A stretch of DNA of 64,000 nucleotides from Cryptomeria japonica (GCF_030272615.1 NC_081410.1:143811349-143875348), one strand, 5' to 3'; positions 1-11,861 are shown, counted from the first letter of the stretch. Notes: generated by a model from the sequence alone, not told the origin. A program made the numbers and translations.

Positions 1-1141
1 TTGATGTCCTTTTTAAAAGGAATTTTGATGGAGTCCTGCTCCGTTGTGTAAATCGAAGCCAAGCTGACAAAATTTTACATGAATTCCATCACGGTTCACC
101 AGGAGGTCACTTTTCGGCGTTGACTACCATTATCAAAATCACACGTGTTGGATATTTCTGGCCATCTATGTTTAAAGAGGCTCATGCCATGGTGAGAACA
201 TGCAAGGAATGCTAGTATTATAATGGCAGATGTAGGAAAGCAGCAATGCCACTTCAACCCATAGTGGTGGAGGAACCTTTTGCACAATGGGGACTTGACT
301 TCGTAGGGATGATCAATCCCCCAAGCTCGGCTAGACACAAGTGGATATTGACTGCTACTGATTATTTTACCCGATGGTCCAAGGTCATCTCTTTAAAAAT
401 TAATCCGAGTCTGAAATCCTAGCTTTCCTGGGAGATCTAGTATGCTGTTATGGTTCTCCAAAGACCATAATTTCAGATAACGCGCGTGTGTTCGTGGGCT
501 CACACCTCACCTAGTTTTCCCTCAGCAAAGGTATTTATCTAAAGAACTCCTCAAACTATTATCTGCAAGGAAACGGGCTCGCGGAGTCTAACAACAAGAA
601 TCTTATCAGACTCATCAAGCAGATAGGCTCAGAACACAAAAGAGATTGACATCACCATTTGAGGAACATGCTATGGGCAGACCGGATAACACCAAAGTAG
701 GTTTTAAAAACCTCCCCGTATAAGCTAGTTTACGGGAAGGATGCATTGTTCCTCATATCCCTGGAGATCCCAGCCTTACAACTGCTTAAGTCTTTTGAGA
801 TAGCAGAGAACGACCCCATGGATGTGACGTTGCTTGAAATTATGGAACTGGAGGAAGCAAGGGAAGCTGCGTTCACCTCTCGCTAGACACATCACCAAAC
901 CATAAAAAGGTAGTTTGACAACAAAAAAAGTTCTACCCCACAATTTTGACAGGGTGACCTGGTTCTAAAGTTCAATGAAAGGGCTACCAAACCCGATCAG
1001 CATGCTAAATTTGATGGGCTATGGGAGGGCCCTTTCCATATAGCAAGTTGCAAAGGTCATAATGCTTTCAACCTCGAAGATATGAAAGGAGATATTCTAG
1101 CGATCCCGGTTAACGGGTTCCACTTAAAACCTTTTTATTAG
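1..1141 (+). pseudogene. Ty3/gypsy pol, integrase region (decayed)
   Basis: C-terminal part of a gypsy polyprotein, the integrase that inserts element cDNA into the host genome. From base 18 the frame reads the HHCC zinc-binding module (HEFHHGSPGGHF, then RTCKEC near 200-215). The catalytic core follows: LDFVGM (first Asp, about 290-310), ISDNARVFV (second Asp, about 470-495) and NGLAESNNKNLI (Glu, about 570-600). A GLWEGPFHI motif (about 1015-1045) and a terminal HLKPFY with TAG at 1139-1141 complete the usual gypsy C-terminus; I see no chromodomain. In-frame stops and at least one frameshift (the first part is read in frame 3, the last in frame 2) make it non-functional. RT and RNase H would lie left of the window. 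The absence of a chromodomain and the long 3' region fit the Tat/Athila side of gypsy. Confidence 0.85.
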
Positions 1142-1448
1142 CTTAGTGCCTCTAATGTACATAATGTAATTAGTGCTCTCTTGTGTGCTTTTATTTTTTT
1201 TGCTTTCTCTTCGATTAAGTTGCCAGCTCAAATATGCCATTATTAAGTCAGGAAGAGATGCCATTATTAAAAAGAAAGAGATGCTCAAATATGCCATTAT
1301 TAAGGAAAAGAAAAGATTATTATATTTTAAATTTGTCTACAGAGATTTACAAAGTATAGAGAAAGGCCTCCGGCCACATTTGTCAAAAACAAAACAGAGA
1401 GAAGTTGAGGCTATCTCTAAGCAAAAAGAAGAGCAAGAAGAAAGGAGG
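1142..1448. repeat. Spacer after pol with a short direct repeat
   Basis: No convincing gene lies here. The sequence tgccattattaa occurs three times (about 1233-1247, 1258-1270 and 1289-1303); the first and third copies share the longer context tcaaatatgccattattaag. The rest is A-rich. It separates the integrase stop from the minus-strand ORF. Confidence 0.5.
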
Positions 1449-2400
1449 CTATGTTGTGGCAAAATCATCGTCATCTTCTTTCTCCCCCATGAGGAAGTCA
1501 GAGTCTTCAGTATTTCCCTCATTATCATCCCCTCCCGACCACTCTTGGTCTGAAGCAATGTTAGATTCTTCAACTGTAATCACAAGGACCAAGTCAGGAA
1601 GAACGTCTAGCATTAGAACCCATGGGAATATACAATCCTTGAAGTTAGTATACCATTCAATCCCAGCCGAAACATTTTTGATCAAGTAGATGCGAAGAAG
1701 GAACTCAACAGTGAGCTCCATTCGAAAGCGATGAGAAGATAGCAACATGGTCTGCAGTCTGCCGACAAGCGGATGCCAAGGCACCTCTTCCCTAGATGTG
1801 AGGAACCTCTATAGGTCTGACACCAAAGGTAAACCTCAAAAAGGAAAGTAGTAGGATACAACCTCCTCCACACCTCCGAAATAATCTCCCAAGAAGAGAG
1901 CCCTTGTAAGCTCTGAGGCTTCGTATCCACCAACCCCAGCATCGAGCAGAGAAGCCACGAAACGCGAGCAAATGTTCGAGTTTACTTGATAACGGTCCAC
2001 ATTATCTATGAAATCCTCACCAAGTACCCATTTGACGGTGGTGATGATTAGAGGATTCTTCTTCTTCGTCATCCTCCTCAACCTCGATCAGAGATATGGC
2101 CAATAAAAGCAACCTGCGACTTACTGCTGACAAGTCGAACAAGAGTATCCATCTTTGAGAATCCCCATCGTTGAAGCTGGTGATATAAACAGGAATGTCC
2201 GGAAAGACATATTTATAAAAATTCTCAGCTCCAGGTGATGACTGATGACGATGACCAGTACTCCCGATCTCTAATGCACCCGCCTTTTTGCATAAATTGG
2301 CATAAGTAAAAGGGTACCTACTGACAGGTCTTCATAAATGGAAAGCTACCAGAGTGGTACCTCGATTGAAATGAACATATACTGGAGTGACACACGTTTT
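1449..2400 (-). pseudogene. Probable antisense ORF of the gypsy element
   Basis: Minus-strand reading frame with few stops, running from about 2400 down to a stop at 1449. Open pieces at 1836-2081 and 1449-1784 are in the same frame with two stops between them (around 1800-1833). Upstream the minus strand reads a protein-like stretch (FYKYVFPDIPVYITSF near 2150-2240). The C-terminus is strongly acidic (GGDDNEGNTEDSDF, then EKEDDDDFATT). I do not recognise a family. Tat-lineage gypsy elements are known to carry antisense ORFs between pol and the 3' LTR, and the position fits. The alternative is an antisense shadow of a Ser-rich plus frame at 1405-1689; the longer open stretch and acidic tail favour minus. 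Function unknown. Confidence 0.4.
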
Positions 2401-2984
2401 GTTAAAGGTACATCACTTTAAAGCAAAATCCTTGCAAGACTGCCTCACCTTGTGCCAACCTAGTTGTTGCGAGATTTCTTTAATTAAGGGAGAAGTCCTT
2501 CGTACAAGAAAATCATCTCAAGTGGCTTCAACTAACAGTGAGCAGCGCAAGCATTCTCATGGTAATCGCAAATGACGACGCTAGTCCTCCTCATAGGTAT
2601 TCTCAACCCTAAAATGAGCTGGCATACGTGCGAAGCGGGCACCCATTCCTAAGTACTTTTCTTTCACGATGATCTAGGCATGCCATGCATTAAAGAGAAA
2701 AGTTTGCCAGATTTACTTTCATTCTATCAACTCATCCTTCAGTCATAGCTGGGCAGAGAATTCAGAAAATAGATTTTCACAAGTAAAAGATTGAAGTTGA
2801 AGCTACCTCTTCGACCCTTGCTCAGGGAGTGGTATGGGTCGATGTCTTTAGCGAACTCTCATAGGCCTCTCATACTCTTCTGCCCAAGTCAGAATATCCA
2901 AGGACCAAAGCCAAATCAAAGACAGTTACCTGCAATACCACAACAGTAATAGATCCATTCAAAGATGTCATGGAACCAAAGCTC

Positions 2985-5900
2985 CGCAAGCAGCCTAAGA
3001 ACCTAAGGAGGCCGCATACAGTAGGAGGATTCACCATAGAGCGGATCCATTTTCCATAGCAACCCATTTCTAGCAAAGTGGAGCTCCTCAATTCATAGTT
3101 CCGATGGTCCCACACTGCCCAGAGCTTGTGGCAACGATTGCCAATGGTTTCGACCCCATTTCCTATTCTACCAGTGGCTTTTCTTTACGAGTGGTCGTAT
3201 CACCAGACGCCATAAGGAACATGATGTGCTATCCTCTTTTCGAAGCGATGGAAGTCTTCTCAGATGCTATCATGGAGGAATACTGGAACTCAAGAAGAGA
3301 TGTAATCTCTTTCTGTAACAATGCCCTGAACCAGAGCCAGTCAGTAGGCCCCCCAAAGCTACCATTGTCTTATAGCAATGTAAGGCATGAAGACCTTAAA
3401 GACATTTCGTCCATTCTTGCCTAGTTGTGTGGTCATGAAAATGACCGAGAGATTACAGCTGGAATGATCAGTTTTCTGTTTAAATGCAGAAAATAGAAAG
3501 AAACTTTCCATTTCGACTTCTCTGTCCTAATAGCCATTGAAATGGTGAAGCAATTATTTGAGTTCCACCAACTTTGGTGTTTTGAGTTCTCCTCAGTCTT
3601 GGTTCACTTGCTCCTACATCAGAATGAAGCCTCCTCGGCCAGTTTATGAAACTGGCCAGCAGTGATGAAGTAGGAAATAGAACGCCAGTTTCAGTCTGGA
3701 CGCCCGTTATTTTGTCCTCCTATGATGCTTATCAATTTTCTGATTGTTTCCTAACTCCCACCTTGAAGGATTTTGGCACCATTCCCAATGAGCCACTCTC
3801 CCATTTTTCATAGGTCCAAATGAATTGGATGAGCAAAGAACGACCCCCTTATGACAGGTTCAGAGGCTGTGATTTCTCTTTTGTACGAGTCCACGGTTTC
3901 TCTGAGGAACCTTTCCGTCTACCTACATATGTCATAGAGAAGACTCTTGCTCTTGAGATTGCTCGCCAGCTATTAAGGGTGGAGGAAGCTATAGGGTCTG
4001 AAAAACATGACACCTCAATCACCGAATATAACAAGGCTATCGGTCCCATCACCCTGGTTTGGCGGGGTATCGCGAAGAATGTCCTAACATCAAAGCTGGT
4101 GCAACTTGGGTTGTTGGTGATTGACGACTTTTGGAGTTATGACCCAAATGGGTGCCTGTCTCGCAGGAAGAATGCAGTTAAACATGAGCTGCAAAGTGTA
4201 ATGGAAGGACGTGCTAATCCATAGGCAAAAGACCCAATCTTGTATGTGGGTCTCAATGATTTTCCCATGCTCGAGTGCCCTCCCTGGTTGAGTTTTTACT
4301 CTGTTTTACAAAGATACAACCCCGCAAAGCCCATTCCTGCTTTGCACGAGACCATGGTGCCAAATGCTTGGCCGCGGAGAAAACGGGAGGATTTCTGAAT
4401 CTACTGACAAGAAGTAGGTCAGCCTAGAGAAAACATTGGAAATGCTCCTTTGGATGAGCGTTTTGATTTTGAATGGCGCCAATGCAATGGATATGACAAG
4501 GGGACAAATGATAGCTCGCCACATGGGTATTCATCTCTTGAGGTCACCCAATAGCGAGATGTTGAGATTATAATTATTGAAGAGAAGGGCAGTGAGCCTG
4601 ATACTCTCCTCCCTCTCGGCGTTTCTGCTCGTAGGCCCCGCTCCCAAACGATTAAAAGACAAGATGAGAAGAATATTCGGGACCCTCTGAGTAAAAAGCA
4701 ATATTTGGGTTCTGGAATGAAGGGTTCATCCTCTCAAGTCCCAGACAAGCCCTCAGACCCTTCAAGGTTGACGACCCATGATGTACAGGTACACTCTTCT
4801 TCAGCGTTTTCCTCTTCTCAAGCTGATAGTTCTCCTGCTGCTTACATCACAAAAATGCATGCTCAGATTTCCACTACCCTTACCCTGGCACCAGTTGGTC
4901 CCTATGATACACTCCGATAGGTTTCAGCCCCATTTCAAGCCCCAATCTTTATGCCCGCAGATTTTTCTTCCCAGATGCCTGAAGTAGCCACCGTCTCACG
5001 TAGGCTTGGTTTTGGAGAGTTCACTCCTCCCTCAAATATTGGAGCAGCGTCTGTTGATCCTTTTTTCCCAGGAGCCTCTCCCTTCGTCCCATTATTTTCT
5101 CCTACGATGCTTTCGCGCCCTATCTAGACCGCTTTTGATGGACCCATTTCTCAGTTTCCCTTTGCAATCTCCCCTGGTGCTGCATTTGCAGGTCAAGCTA
5201 TTACCAACCTGGATGCCTACCAACAACAAATTACTTATTCCAAGACCACTTGTGTTGGCAAAATGGTTAAAATAAAAGAAAAAGAAGGCGCTCGGCTAGC
5301 CCGCCCGCACCTAAAAACTCATTTCAATGAGGAAAAGGATAGTCTGCTCTTTGAAACTAGGTTACCTAAGGTCAACAAACCAAAGTCAGAAATGAGGCCC
5401 AATGATTATGATTTGCATGCTATAGGTGTTAGCCTTTTGAATGCTACGGGGTCTGATAAGGTTGAAATGATGGAGGAGACATCAAAAGCCATCTCTTCAG
5501 ATTTCATCAAAAAGAGTCATCGCTTGGAGAAAGCCCAAGCAAAAAATGCTAAAATCCGAGAATCTATAACCCAACAAAGAAAAGAAGACAAAGCTCGAAG
5601 TGTCAAGATCAATCATTTGTAAGGATTGCTGACACAGGCCAACACCGAAAAAGGAAAGTTGCAGTCCGCCCTCAATAATGTGAGCTCGTAGCTAAAGGGT
5701 CACAAAGCAACCAGAAATGTGGCCTTGAAAGAATTATTGGAAAGAGATCATGAGATTTACCAGCTGAAAGCAATTTCTAGAGATGCCACGCAAATACAAG
5801 CACAACTGCGTGAGGAGATCTGCCTAAAAGAGGAATATGCTCGACAATTGAGCGATGCCCAAGTTATGCTCTCGGAAGGCAAATTAAGATTTGAAGAAGA

Positions 5901-6863
5901 GTTGCATGAAAAGGGAGCTAGCCTAGAGCTAGCCGAGAAGAAATTGCAAGATATGGAGTTTCTATTGCGTCAAGAACAGGATGGTGTTGCATGAATTTGG
6001 CAAGCAATGCAGAATAGTGATGCAAAGATTCTTGCGCTAGAGAGCCAGGTGGTCGCCGAACAAAATAAGCGGAGAGAGATGCAAAGTGAAGTAACGGCTA
6101 AGAATGAGGAGGTCTCGCGATTGCTAAACATTCCTCCCTCCGTGGAGATTTCTCAAGACTTTTCTCCTATTTTAACGGATTTATATGTTTCTCATTGGGA
6201 AAAGGTAAAGCAGTACTGCCCTTCGCTACAACCTGTGCTAAGATTCCTCAATGACGCACAATCCCTCTATGCCGAGGCCAATGGCCTCATTAGCAGTTCT
6301 ATGCTTGTCATTGGCCCTAAACTTCCAGTGGCCCGAGATCTTATCCATTTGCTGTACTCTTCTCAGGAGGAGGAATTAAGGGGAAAAGGGATTGCGGATC
6401 GTCGGCAATTCATTAGAAGAACGAATGTTTTCATCAACTAGAACAGAGAAATCATGCAGGCTTTGACAACTCTTGCGCCTCTACAGTTTTCAGTTCCAGA
6501 CATCAAGCAACGTATAGAGAGGTTTGTTTCATTGGGGCTGCCTTCTCCTTTTCTCGCAGATGGTACTGTGCTAGGGATTGAGCAGATATTGAGCCAGGTT
6601 GACATTTACAACAAGATAGAGCTTTCTTGCAATGCCTAGGTAATCCTATTTCAGTGGATGAGCTCAAACACCTTTTACACCCTTTGGCCCAACTCTCTGC
6701 TCTCCTAAAGCTAGTCCAGGATGAGCTGACACCCTTGCCTTTTGACAAAGTGATTTGTCTGGATCAACATTTTCAGAATTTAGAGGCGCAGGTGTTGCCC
6801 CCTGAAGATGAATGGTTGTCGTTGCAGCAGGCTTTCGACCTGCTTCGCCCTATTTCAACATAA
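2985..6863 (+). pseudogene. Gypsy post-pol sense ORF (unknown function), decayed
   Basis: A long plus-strand coding stretch between pol and the LTR, broken into open pieces: 3104-3424, 3820-4224, 4705-4920, 5263-5622, 5719-5994, 6007-6441, 6454-6639 and 6627-6863. The N-terminal region (HF, stop, QSGAPQFIVPM near 3060-3106, then FDPISYSTSGF) resembles the minus-strand ORF of the nested gypsy at 47034-43384 (IFPQLVQAPKFIMTIPQ, then YDPNNRK). That is why I start before the first ATG. The middle (about 4560-5260) is Ser/Pro-rich. About 5460-6110 is a predicted coiled coil rich in Glu, Lys, Gln and Leu. The C-terminal part is helical (SHWEKVKQYCPSLQ near 6190). There are no membrane segments, so I do not call it env. 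Such extra ORFs occur in Tat/Athila-type elements. Function unknown. Confidence 0.6.
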
Positions 6864-7252
6864 GGCCTGGTCTGCGAACCAGAGTTTTTGGGTTCTAGCT
6901 TTCTGTAGGCAGAATTCCCCTTTTACTTGCCAAGAAATGTTAACATTATTTCAAGGTTGTCCGCGAGCGGCAGTTTTTTAGCTTTTGGTGGCCCCACCTC
7001 TTTTTGTTCCTCCATCTCGCATGGATCAGGCAAGACAGCTGTCAACTCGGCGAGGATTTTGATTGCTCACTTTTCCTTTTTTGTTTTTGATGTAGCGCCG
7101 AGCTACCACATGGCGCGGGTTCTCATGTAGCAGTATCTCTTCAGTCTCTCCGCCCGCCATTTTTTATCACGACTCTCTTGTCACAGGTTTGCAGAGTAGA
7201 GCATCATGGGGCTAACAACTTCAGGAATGGTTTGTCTGGCATGACATGCAGG
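6864..7252. other. Spacer between post-pol ORF and LTR
   Basis: Non-coding. The polypurine tract expected just before a 3' LTR is not visible; the bases before the LTR-like start read gacatgcagg. Either it has decayed, or the following LTR belongs to a different element inserted here. Confidence 0.5.
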
Positions 7253-7613
7253 TTTAGACGTCTAAAAATGGTCAATGCTTGTGGAGTCATACTTTAACAT
7301 TTGTGCATTGCTTTATTTTAGGGTTCTTGCGTCGCATTAACATTTCTTCTATGTTGCACACTTGGTCTTTATCATTTGCGAGCTTCGATTCCTTCTTCTA
7401 CATTCCTCATTTTTCTCGCTTGCGAATTAGGTCTTGTTGATAGCAATCTTCAGTCATGATTTTGGTCGATCTTATCCTGTCACATCATGGTGCGTGCTCA
7501 TTTATCATCATTTTGGACATCGTCAATCCTAATCGATGATAGAATTAGGGTTTTGTCCTCTTGTCAATCTTTCAATCATCTTTAGCTTGTTAGTAATCAT
7601 TTGCGATTATCAA

Positions 7614-7740
7614 CTTGTCAATCTTGTCATTTTGCAATCGATTCGTCATCGATCCTTGTCCTTGTCAATCTTGTCATTTTGCAATCGATTCATCATCGAT
7701 CCTTGTCCTTTTCAATCATGTCAATTTGGATCGATTAGTC
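7614..7740 (+). repeat. 47-bp tandem repeat inside gypsy LTR
   Basis: Units begin at 7614 and 7661 with cttgtcaatcttgtcatttt, and a third diverged partial unit begins at 7708. The two full units differ at one base (gattcgtc against gattcatc). TTGTCAAT-type words continue to about 7830. It lies in the part of the LTR upstream of the TATA box, where such repeats often act as enhancer-like blocks; that role is inference. Confidence 0.85.
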
Positions 7741-8259
7741 ATTGTTCCTCGTCAATTGGTGCCTATAAATTTGACCTCCTTGTCAATCTTGGTCAATTTG
7801 TCATTGATTTTTGTCAACCAATCTCAATCATTTATCAACATTGGTCCTTTATCAATTAGAATCATGATCGAACCTACATTAATTTCTTGTTGTCTTGACC
7901 TAATTCCTTATCCTCTTATTTTTAGGGTTTTATGATTTGTTCATTTAATCCTTTTCTTCTTCTTTTTGGGTTAAATAAATCTATTTATTTAGTCCTAGGT
8001 CTCTTTCATGAATTAATTAATGGATGAAAACCTATTAATTAATTCACCTAATTTCTATTTCATCTTTTTCCTCAATTTTCTAATTTGCTAATTTCTCCTA
8101 ATTCTTTTTGTCATGAGAATAGCAACTTGTCATAATTTGTCATAATTTTTCATACACCTTGCATAGAAATTGTCATACATTTCTCATAATTTTGCCATTC
8201 TTGATTTGAATTTCTTTTCAAATCTCTTCATGCTAATCTTGTCCTCTCTCCAATTTGTC

Positions 8260-8265
8260 TATAAA
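8260..8265 (+). promoter_or_regulatory. TATA box of gypsy LTR
   Basis: TATAAA in the context tgtctataaattgg, about 320 bp before the LTR end. This is a plausible U3/R promoter element for plus-strand transcription of the element downstream. Confidence 0.55.
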
Positions 8266-8587
8266 TTGGATGATTTTCTTCAATGAAAAGGGAGAATCAA
8301 TCACATTTTCGAGTAACCTTATACTACGAATTTCATCAACAACTTGCTTTCCACTTGCATTTTGCACTTGTAGGTGAGAACCACATCAAATTTGAAGGTG
8401 AAAGAAGAACAATGGAGCCACATGAAGGAGATATCTACGTCGGTTTGCTCTGATTTCATTTGATTTGAATATCTTGTCTTTATGTCTTCATTGATTGGAT
8501 TGGGATTGCTTTCATAGCAGCTTTAGGTTTTGTGGTTGTCCTAATTGCTATTGTTTTGATGATTTTCAATTTCTTGATCTACATTTT

Positions 8588-8606
8588 TGGTGAACCCGAC
8601 GTGAAG
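8588..8606 (+). promoter_or_regulatory. Gypsy primer-binding site
   Basis: tggtgaacccgacgtgaag starts four bases after the LTR end at 8583. It begins with TGG, complementary to a tRNA 3'-CCA end, so reverse transcription would be primed by a tRNA ending ...CGUCGGGUUCACCA. I cannot assign the tRNA identity with confidence. It shows that the LTR at 7253-8583 is followed by leader sequence. Confidence 0.65.
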
Positions 8607-10644
8607 CTAACCCCTTAACCATGTTTTGATTGCTTTTGAGCTATTTGCAAGTAAAAAACTCAAGAAACAGGGTGACTCGAAGCTCTCTGGGCACTTCTGC
8701 GCCTGTGTTGATGGGTTCTGCGCCTGTGTTGAGGCATTCTGCGCCTGTGCAAGGCCAGAAATAGAGGTGAAATCAGTTGTTTTTACTTGCAAATTTGTTT
8801 GTTTTCATTCTGTTTCTTGCATTCTGGTTTTTCTTTGGTACTAATTCTCTGTGCAACATCTTGGTGTTATGTGTGACGAAGACTAAAAATGCAACTACTA
8901 ACGAATCTTATGCAGGGCGCGGTCAAAGACTCTCATTAAAACATCTTGCTTGCGATTTTTAAAGTAGTTGCACATTTCATTTCTTAAAGGTTAATGAACA
9001 CCATGCATGCTTTGTCTATTTTTAATTTGATTGCATGTTTTAACCCTTAGAATTGGGCCTGCCTCCCGATTTGCTTAGCACTTCGCACAGGCATTGGTGA
9101 GAGGGAACGACCCAAAGTGGTGACGGGCTAAAGCCAAGCTCTTCCAAACCACTCTAAATAACCGTGGATGCAACAAAAGTTGTAGACAACGAGTGCTGGA
9201 ATGGTATTGCGATGATTTATTCGTCGGATCAATACCCACCCGAACGGATGCCCTTAATAGAATCTCTTATTTTTAGATGCCAAAATCCTTCTATCTATTG
9301 GCTCAAGCGTTGTGATACACGCATGCCAAAGAGACCTCTCATGTACTCCTTAGTTAGACATAGCAAGTTCTTGGGAAGTGATGCCCCTTGAAGTCGAAGC
9401 TTGGTATGCCCAAGAAGTGAGTGCATTGTAAGGGGGAGCCAGTGCTACCAAGCGTCTAGCTATCCGACTGAGTGTTGTATTTTATGGTTAGAGGATTCAA
9501 CAAATAATGCCCTTGCCAGCCATAGGATTTGTTGTGAATGTGCTTGATTGTCTTGAGTCAAAGTCAAACAAACATTTTTTCTTCCGTGATTGTCAAAAGT
9601 TAAATAAAAAACAAACTTTCAAAAGTGCTCATAATCAACTTGGGTTTTCAAAATCAACAACCTTCAATTCAAAACAAAATCCAAACAAAAGTCCAAATTT
9701 GTCCAAGTATTCATCCAAGATTTGAACATGGCTTGTCAAAACATTGAATATCTTTGTTTCAAAATTCATGTCACTTTAGGCTAGGTTTTGCATAGTCCAA
9801 CTTAGGTCCTAGGACATATTGTCATCTCCCTTCATTTTAGTCCTTTTCATTGCAAGCGTCCTCATTTTGCACTTAGGTTCAAAATCATTTCCCTAAGTTT
9901 GCATTTCATTGTCATATCCAAGCTAGATTTCCATTTAGGTGACATTCGTGCATTATCCTTGTCATGCTAAAATTAGGTCTTGCCTAGGTTGCATTTTGCA
10001 TATTCCAAGTCATTGGTCTTCGCATATCCTTATCATTGTATTGTCATCTTGTCTTGGCTTCATCTTGTCATATCATATCCTTAGATCATTTTCGTGTCAT
10101 ATCCTAAGTCATTGTCATAATCATCACCTTCTTGCACTTAGTCTCAAAAATTTGGTTTGTCAAACTTGAAAAATCAAAACTTTGGATGATACCCTAAGTT
10201 GTTGTTAGGGAGTCTTGACCTTGTCTAAAATTTGTCCTTTCATTAATATCATTTTTGTCAAACCTAGCTTAGTATCCAAGCATATAGGTGAGACATTTTC
10301 AATTTGTCCTATTGTCATTTGGTCCTTTGTCCTTTAAGGTCTTGGCTTCATTTCAACTTCCCAAGGTTGAGTCTTTACGTTTGCATTCCAAAAAGTTTGT
10401 CCAAATCTTGAAAAACAACAAAAAAATAGGTTGCATTACCATTGCTTAAGATTGCATATCATTTCCAAAAAATTCTTGAAATAATAACAAAAAAATAGGT
10501 TGCACTTAGTTGCATAACATTATCAAACCATAGAAACTCAAAGGTCCAAAGCAAGGTCACATTTTCATTGCATTTAGTTGCATCTAGTTGTCATTCCAAA
10601 AATTCAAAAAGTCCAAAAACATTAAGTTGCATTGTCATCCTTTT
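8607..10644 (+). mobile_element. Gypsy 5' leader, non-coding
   Basis: Roughly 2 kb between the primer-binding site and an inserted copia 3' end. No gag ORF is visible. A GC-richer patch at 9050-9450 (agagggaacgacccaaagtgg onwards) is followed by a long T/C-rich stretch with many ttgtcat, ttgcat and cctaggt words (9740-10640). Long non-coding leaders are typical of Athila/Tat-like elements. The gag expected downstream is missing, presumably displaced by the copia insertion and block rearrangement at 10645-11861. Confidence 0.55.
8695..8757 (+). repeat. 21-bp tandem repeat, 3 units
   Basis: Units start at 8695, 8716 and 8737, each beginning ttctgcgcctgtg. The period is 21 bp and the third unit has diverged at its end. 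In one frame it reads FCACV..., but the open frame is short, and the repeat lies in non-coding gypsy leader. Confidence 0.9.
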
Positions 10645-10836
10645 AGGTTGCATTACTATGGAAAAACACTTTATCTTTTGGGGAGAGATTACTCCTAGGG
10701 GGAGAGATATTATGTATTTTGATTTCTGGTTAATGATCTCTTTGGGAGATTGTTGGTTTTTGGTTTTTGGCATTTCTACTTTGGCACTTAGATGGTTTTT
10801 CCATCTTGTGTTGCCATAAATGCCAAAGGGGGAGAT
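10645..10836 (+). mobile_element. Copia internal 3' end with polypurine tract
   Basis: Several purine runs (ggggagagatt, aggggga) lead to ccaaagggggaga at 10823-10835, a good polypurine tract directly before an LTR start at 10837. No copia pol is visible upstream, so only the 3' end of the element is present, abutting gypsy leader at about 10645. Confidence 0.65.
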
Positions 10837-11861
10837 TGTTGGTATTTTGGATATGTTGATATGGTTTTGTCATTGATGTCAACACTTGTCAGCACTTGGA
10901 GATCTTTGGTTATGTTCACTGACATGATCAATGACTTATGCACAGTCACCGGTATCTGGTTCACCGGTAGGTTATATTTTTCACCGGCACTTGGAATGAC
11001 TTGGAGATTATTTGATTATGTCGAAGAAATCATTTGGACACTTGGTCTTGGTAATTTGTTCATTGGTCGAATCCGGTTTGCATATTTGTTGTTACCGACA
11101 AATAGGTCCAAGATATGCACTGACAAGCTTATCTATTCCAAATCAGCATGTCACTTCATAAAGATGATTTATTATTATTGTAAATGCATTGAGCTGACAT
11201 CATGCATCGCATATTGATTCATTTGTAATTGATTTTATTGTAATATCTTTTAATGAGCCGACCTACACATTTGGTCTTAGGTTATGGTATATATTTAAGA
11301 TCTCATTTATGAGATTGTGGGAATAAGGTAGAGAACTGTGAAAAGGATTGTAATAAGGTATATGTGAATATAAGAAGAGCTATACACACGGACATCATTC
11401 AAGATTGAAGGAAGGTTTGAAGAAGGCAAATCAGAGCTTAACCGGTATTGAACCCAGCATATGAAGATGCTATTTTGAGTAGTACATTATCATTGGATTT
11501 AACCATCCAATTGTAGTCAATGTGACTCCCATTTTGTGATTGAGCAGTGAGCTCTAGGCAGTTGGCCTTTTTGCATGTGCAGACTCCATATTGTACACAC
11601 ATACTATATGCAGTAGTATCATCTAATTGTGGGTAAGGTTTCCCACCGTGGTTTTTCCCCTTATAGGGTTTTCACATACAAATAACTATGTTATTTGTTG
11701 TGTATGGTATTTGTGTTTCTGTTTCATGCATTAAACTTTACCGGTACTGCAATTAACTGTTAAACTGTCTATCCGCATTAAAGTTTGGTTAAGTTAGTTT
11801 AGATTTGCATTTATTGGACAACTGATTCACCCCCCCTCTCAGTTGCCTCTGGGACCTAACA
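10837..11861 (+). mobile_element. Copia 3' LTR
   Basis: Begins tgttggtattttgg after the polypurine tract and ends gggacctaaca at 11861. The length is about 1025 bp with canonical TG...CA ends. It contains a TATATATTTA near 11288 and the ccccccctctcagttgcctc motif common just inside the 3' edge of such LTRs. It stops exactly where the duplicated block (copy A) begins. In copy C the equivalent position (30178/30179) is uninterrupted gag sequence, so the copia end truncated or joined the gag here. Confidence 0.8.

Larger units (their letters stand above)
7253..8583 (+). mobile_element. Gypsy LTR
   Basis: The left edge tttagacgtctaaaaatgg resembles the LTR starts at 13907 (tgtagacgtataaatatg) and 55768 (tgtagacacctaaaaa), with the initial TG eroded. 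The right edge is ctaca at 8579-8583, followed four bases later by a primer-binding site. Internal promoter-like features are a TATAAA at 8260-8265 and a transcript-leader-like stretch after it. A 47-bp tandem repeat lies at 7614-7740. The length, about 1.33 kb, is normal for plant gypsy LTRs. Confidence 0.75.

Noticed and set aside
1173-1553. 126-codon plus ORF
   Set aside because: Made of A-rich repeats and overlapping the better supported minus ORF; no recognisable protein features.
2870-3115. Minus-strand 81-codon ORF facing the plus ORF at 3104
   Set aside because: The plus strand over the same bases aligns with the N-terminal domain of the other gypsy ORF (ATHF..QSGAPQFI), so the minus frame is the shadow.
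8626-8844. Cys-rich 72-codon ORF
   Set aside because: Produced by the 21-bp tandem repeat in non-coding gypsy leader.
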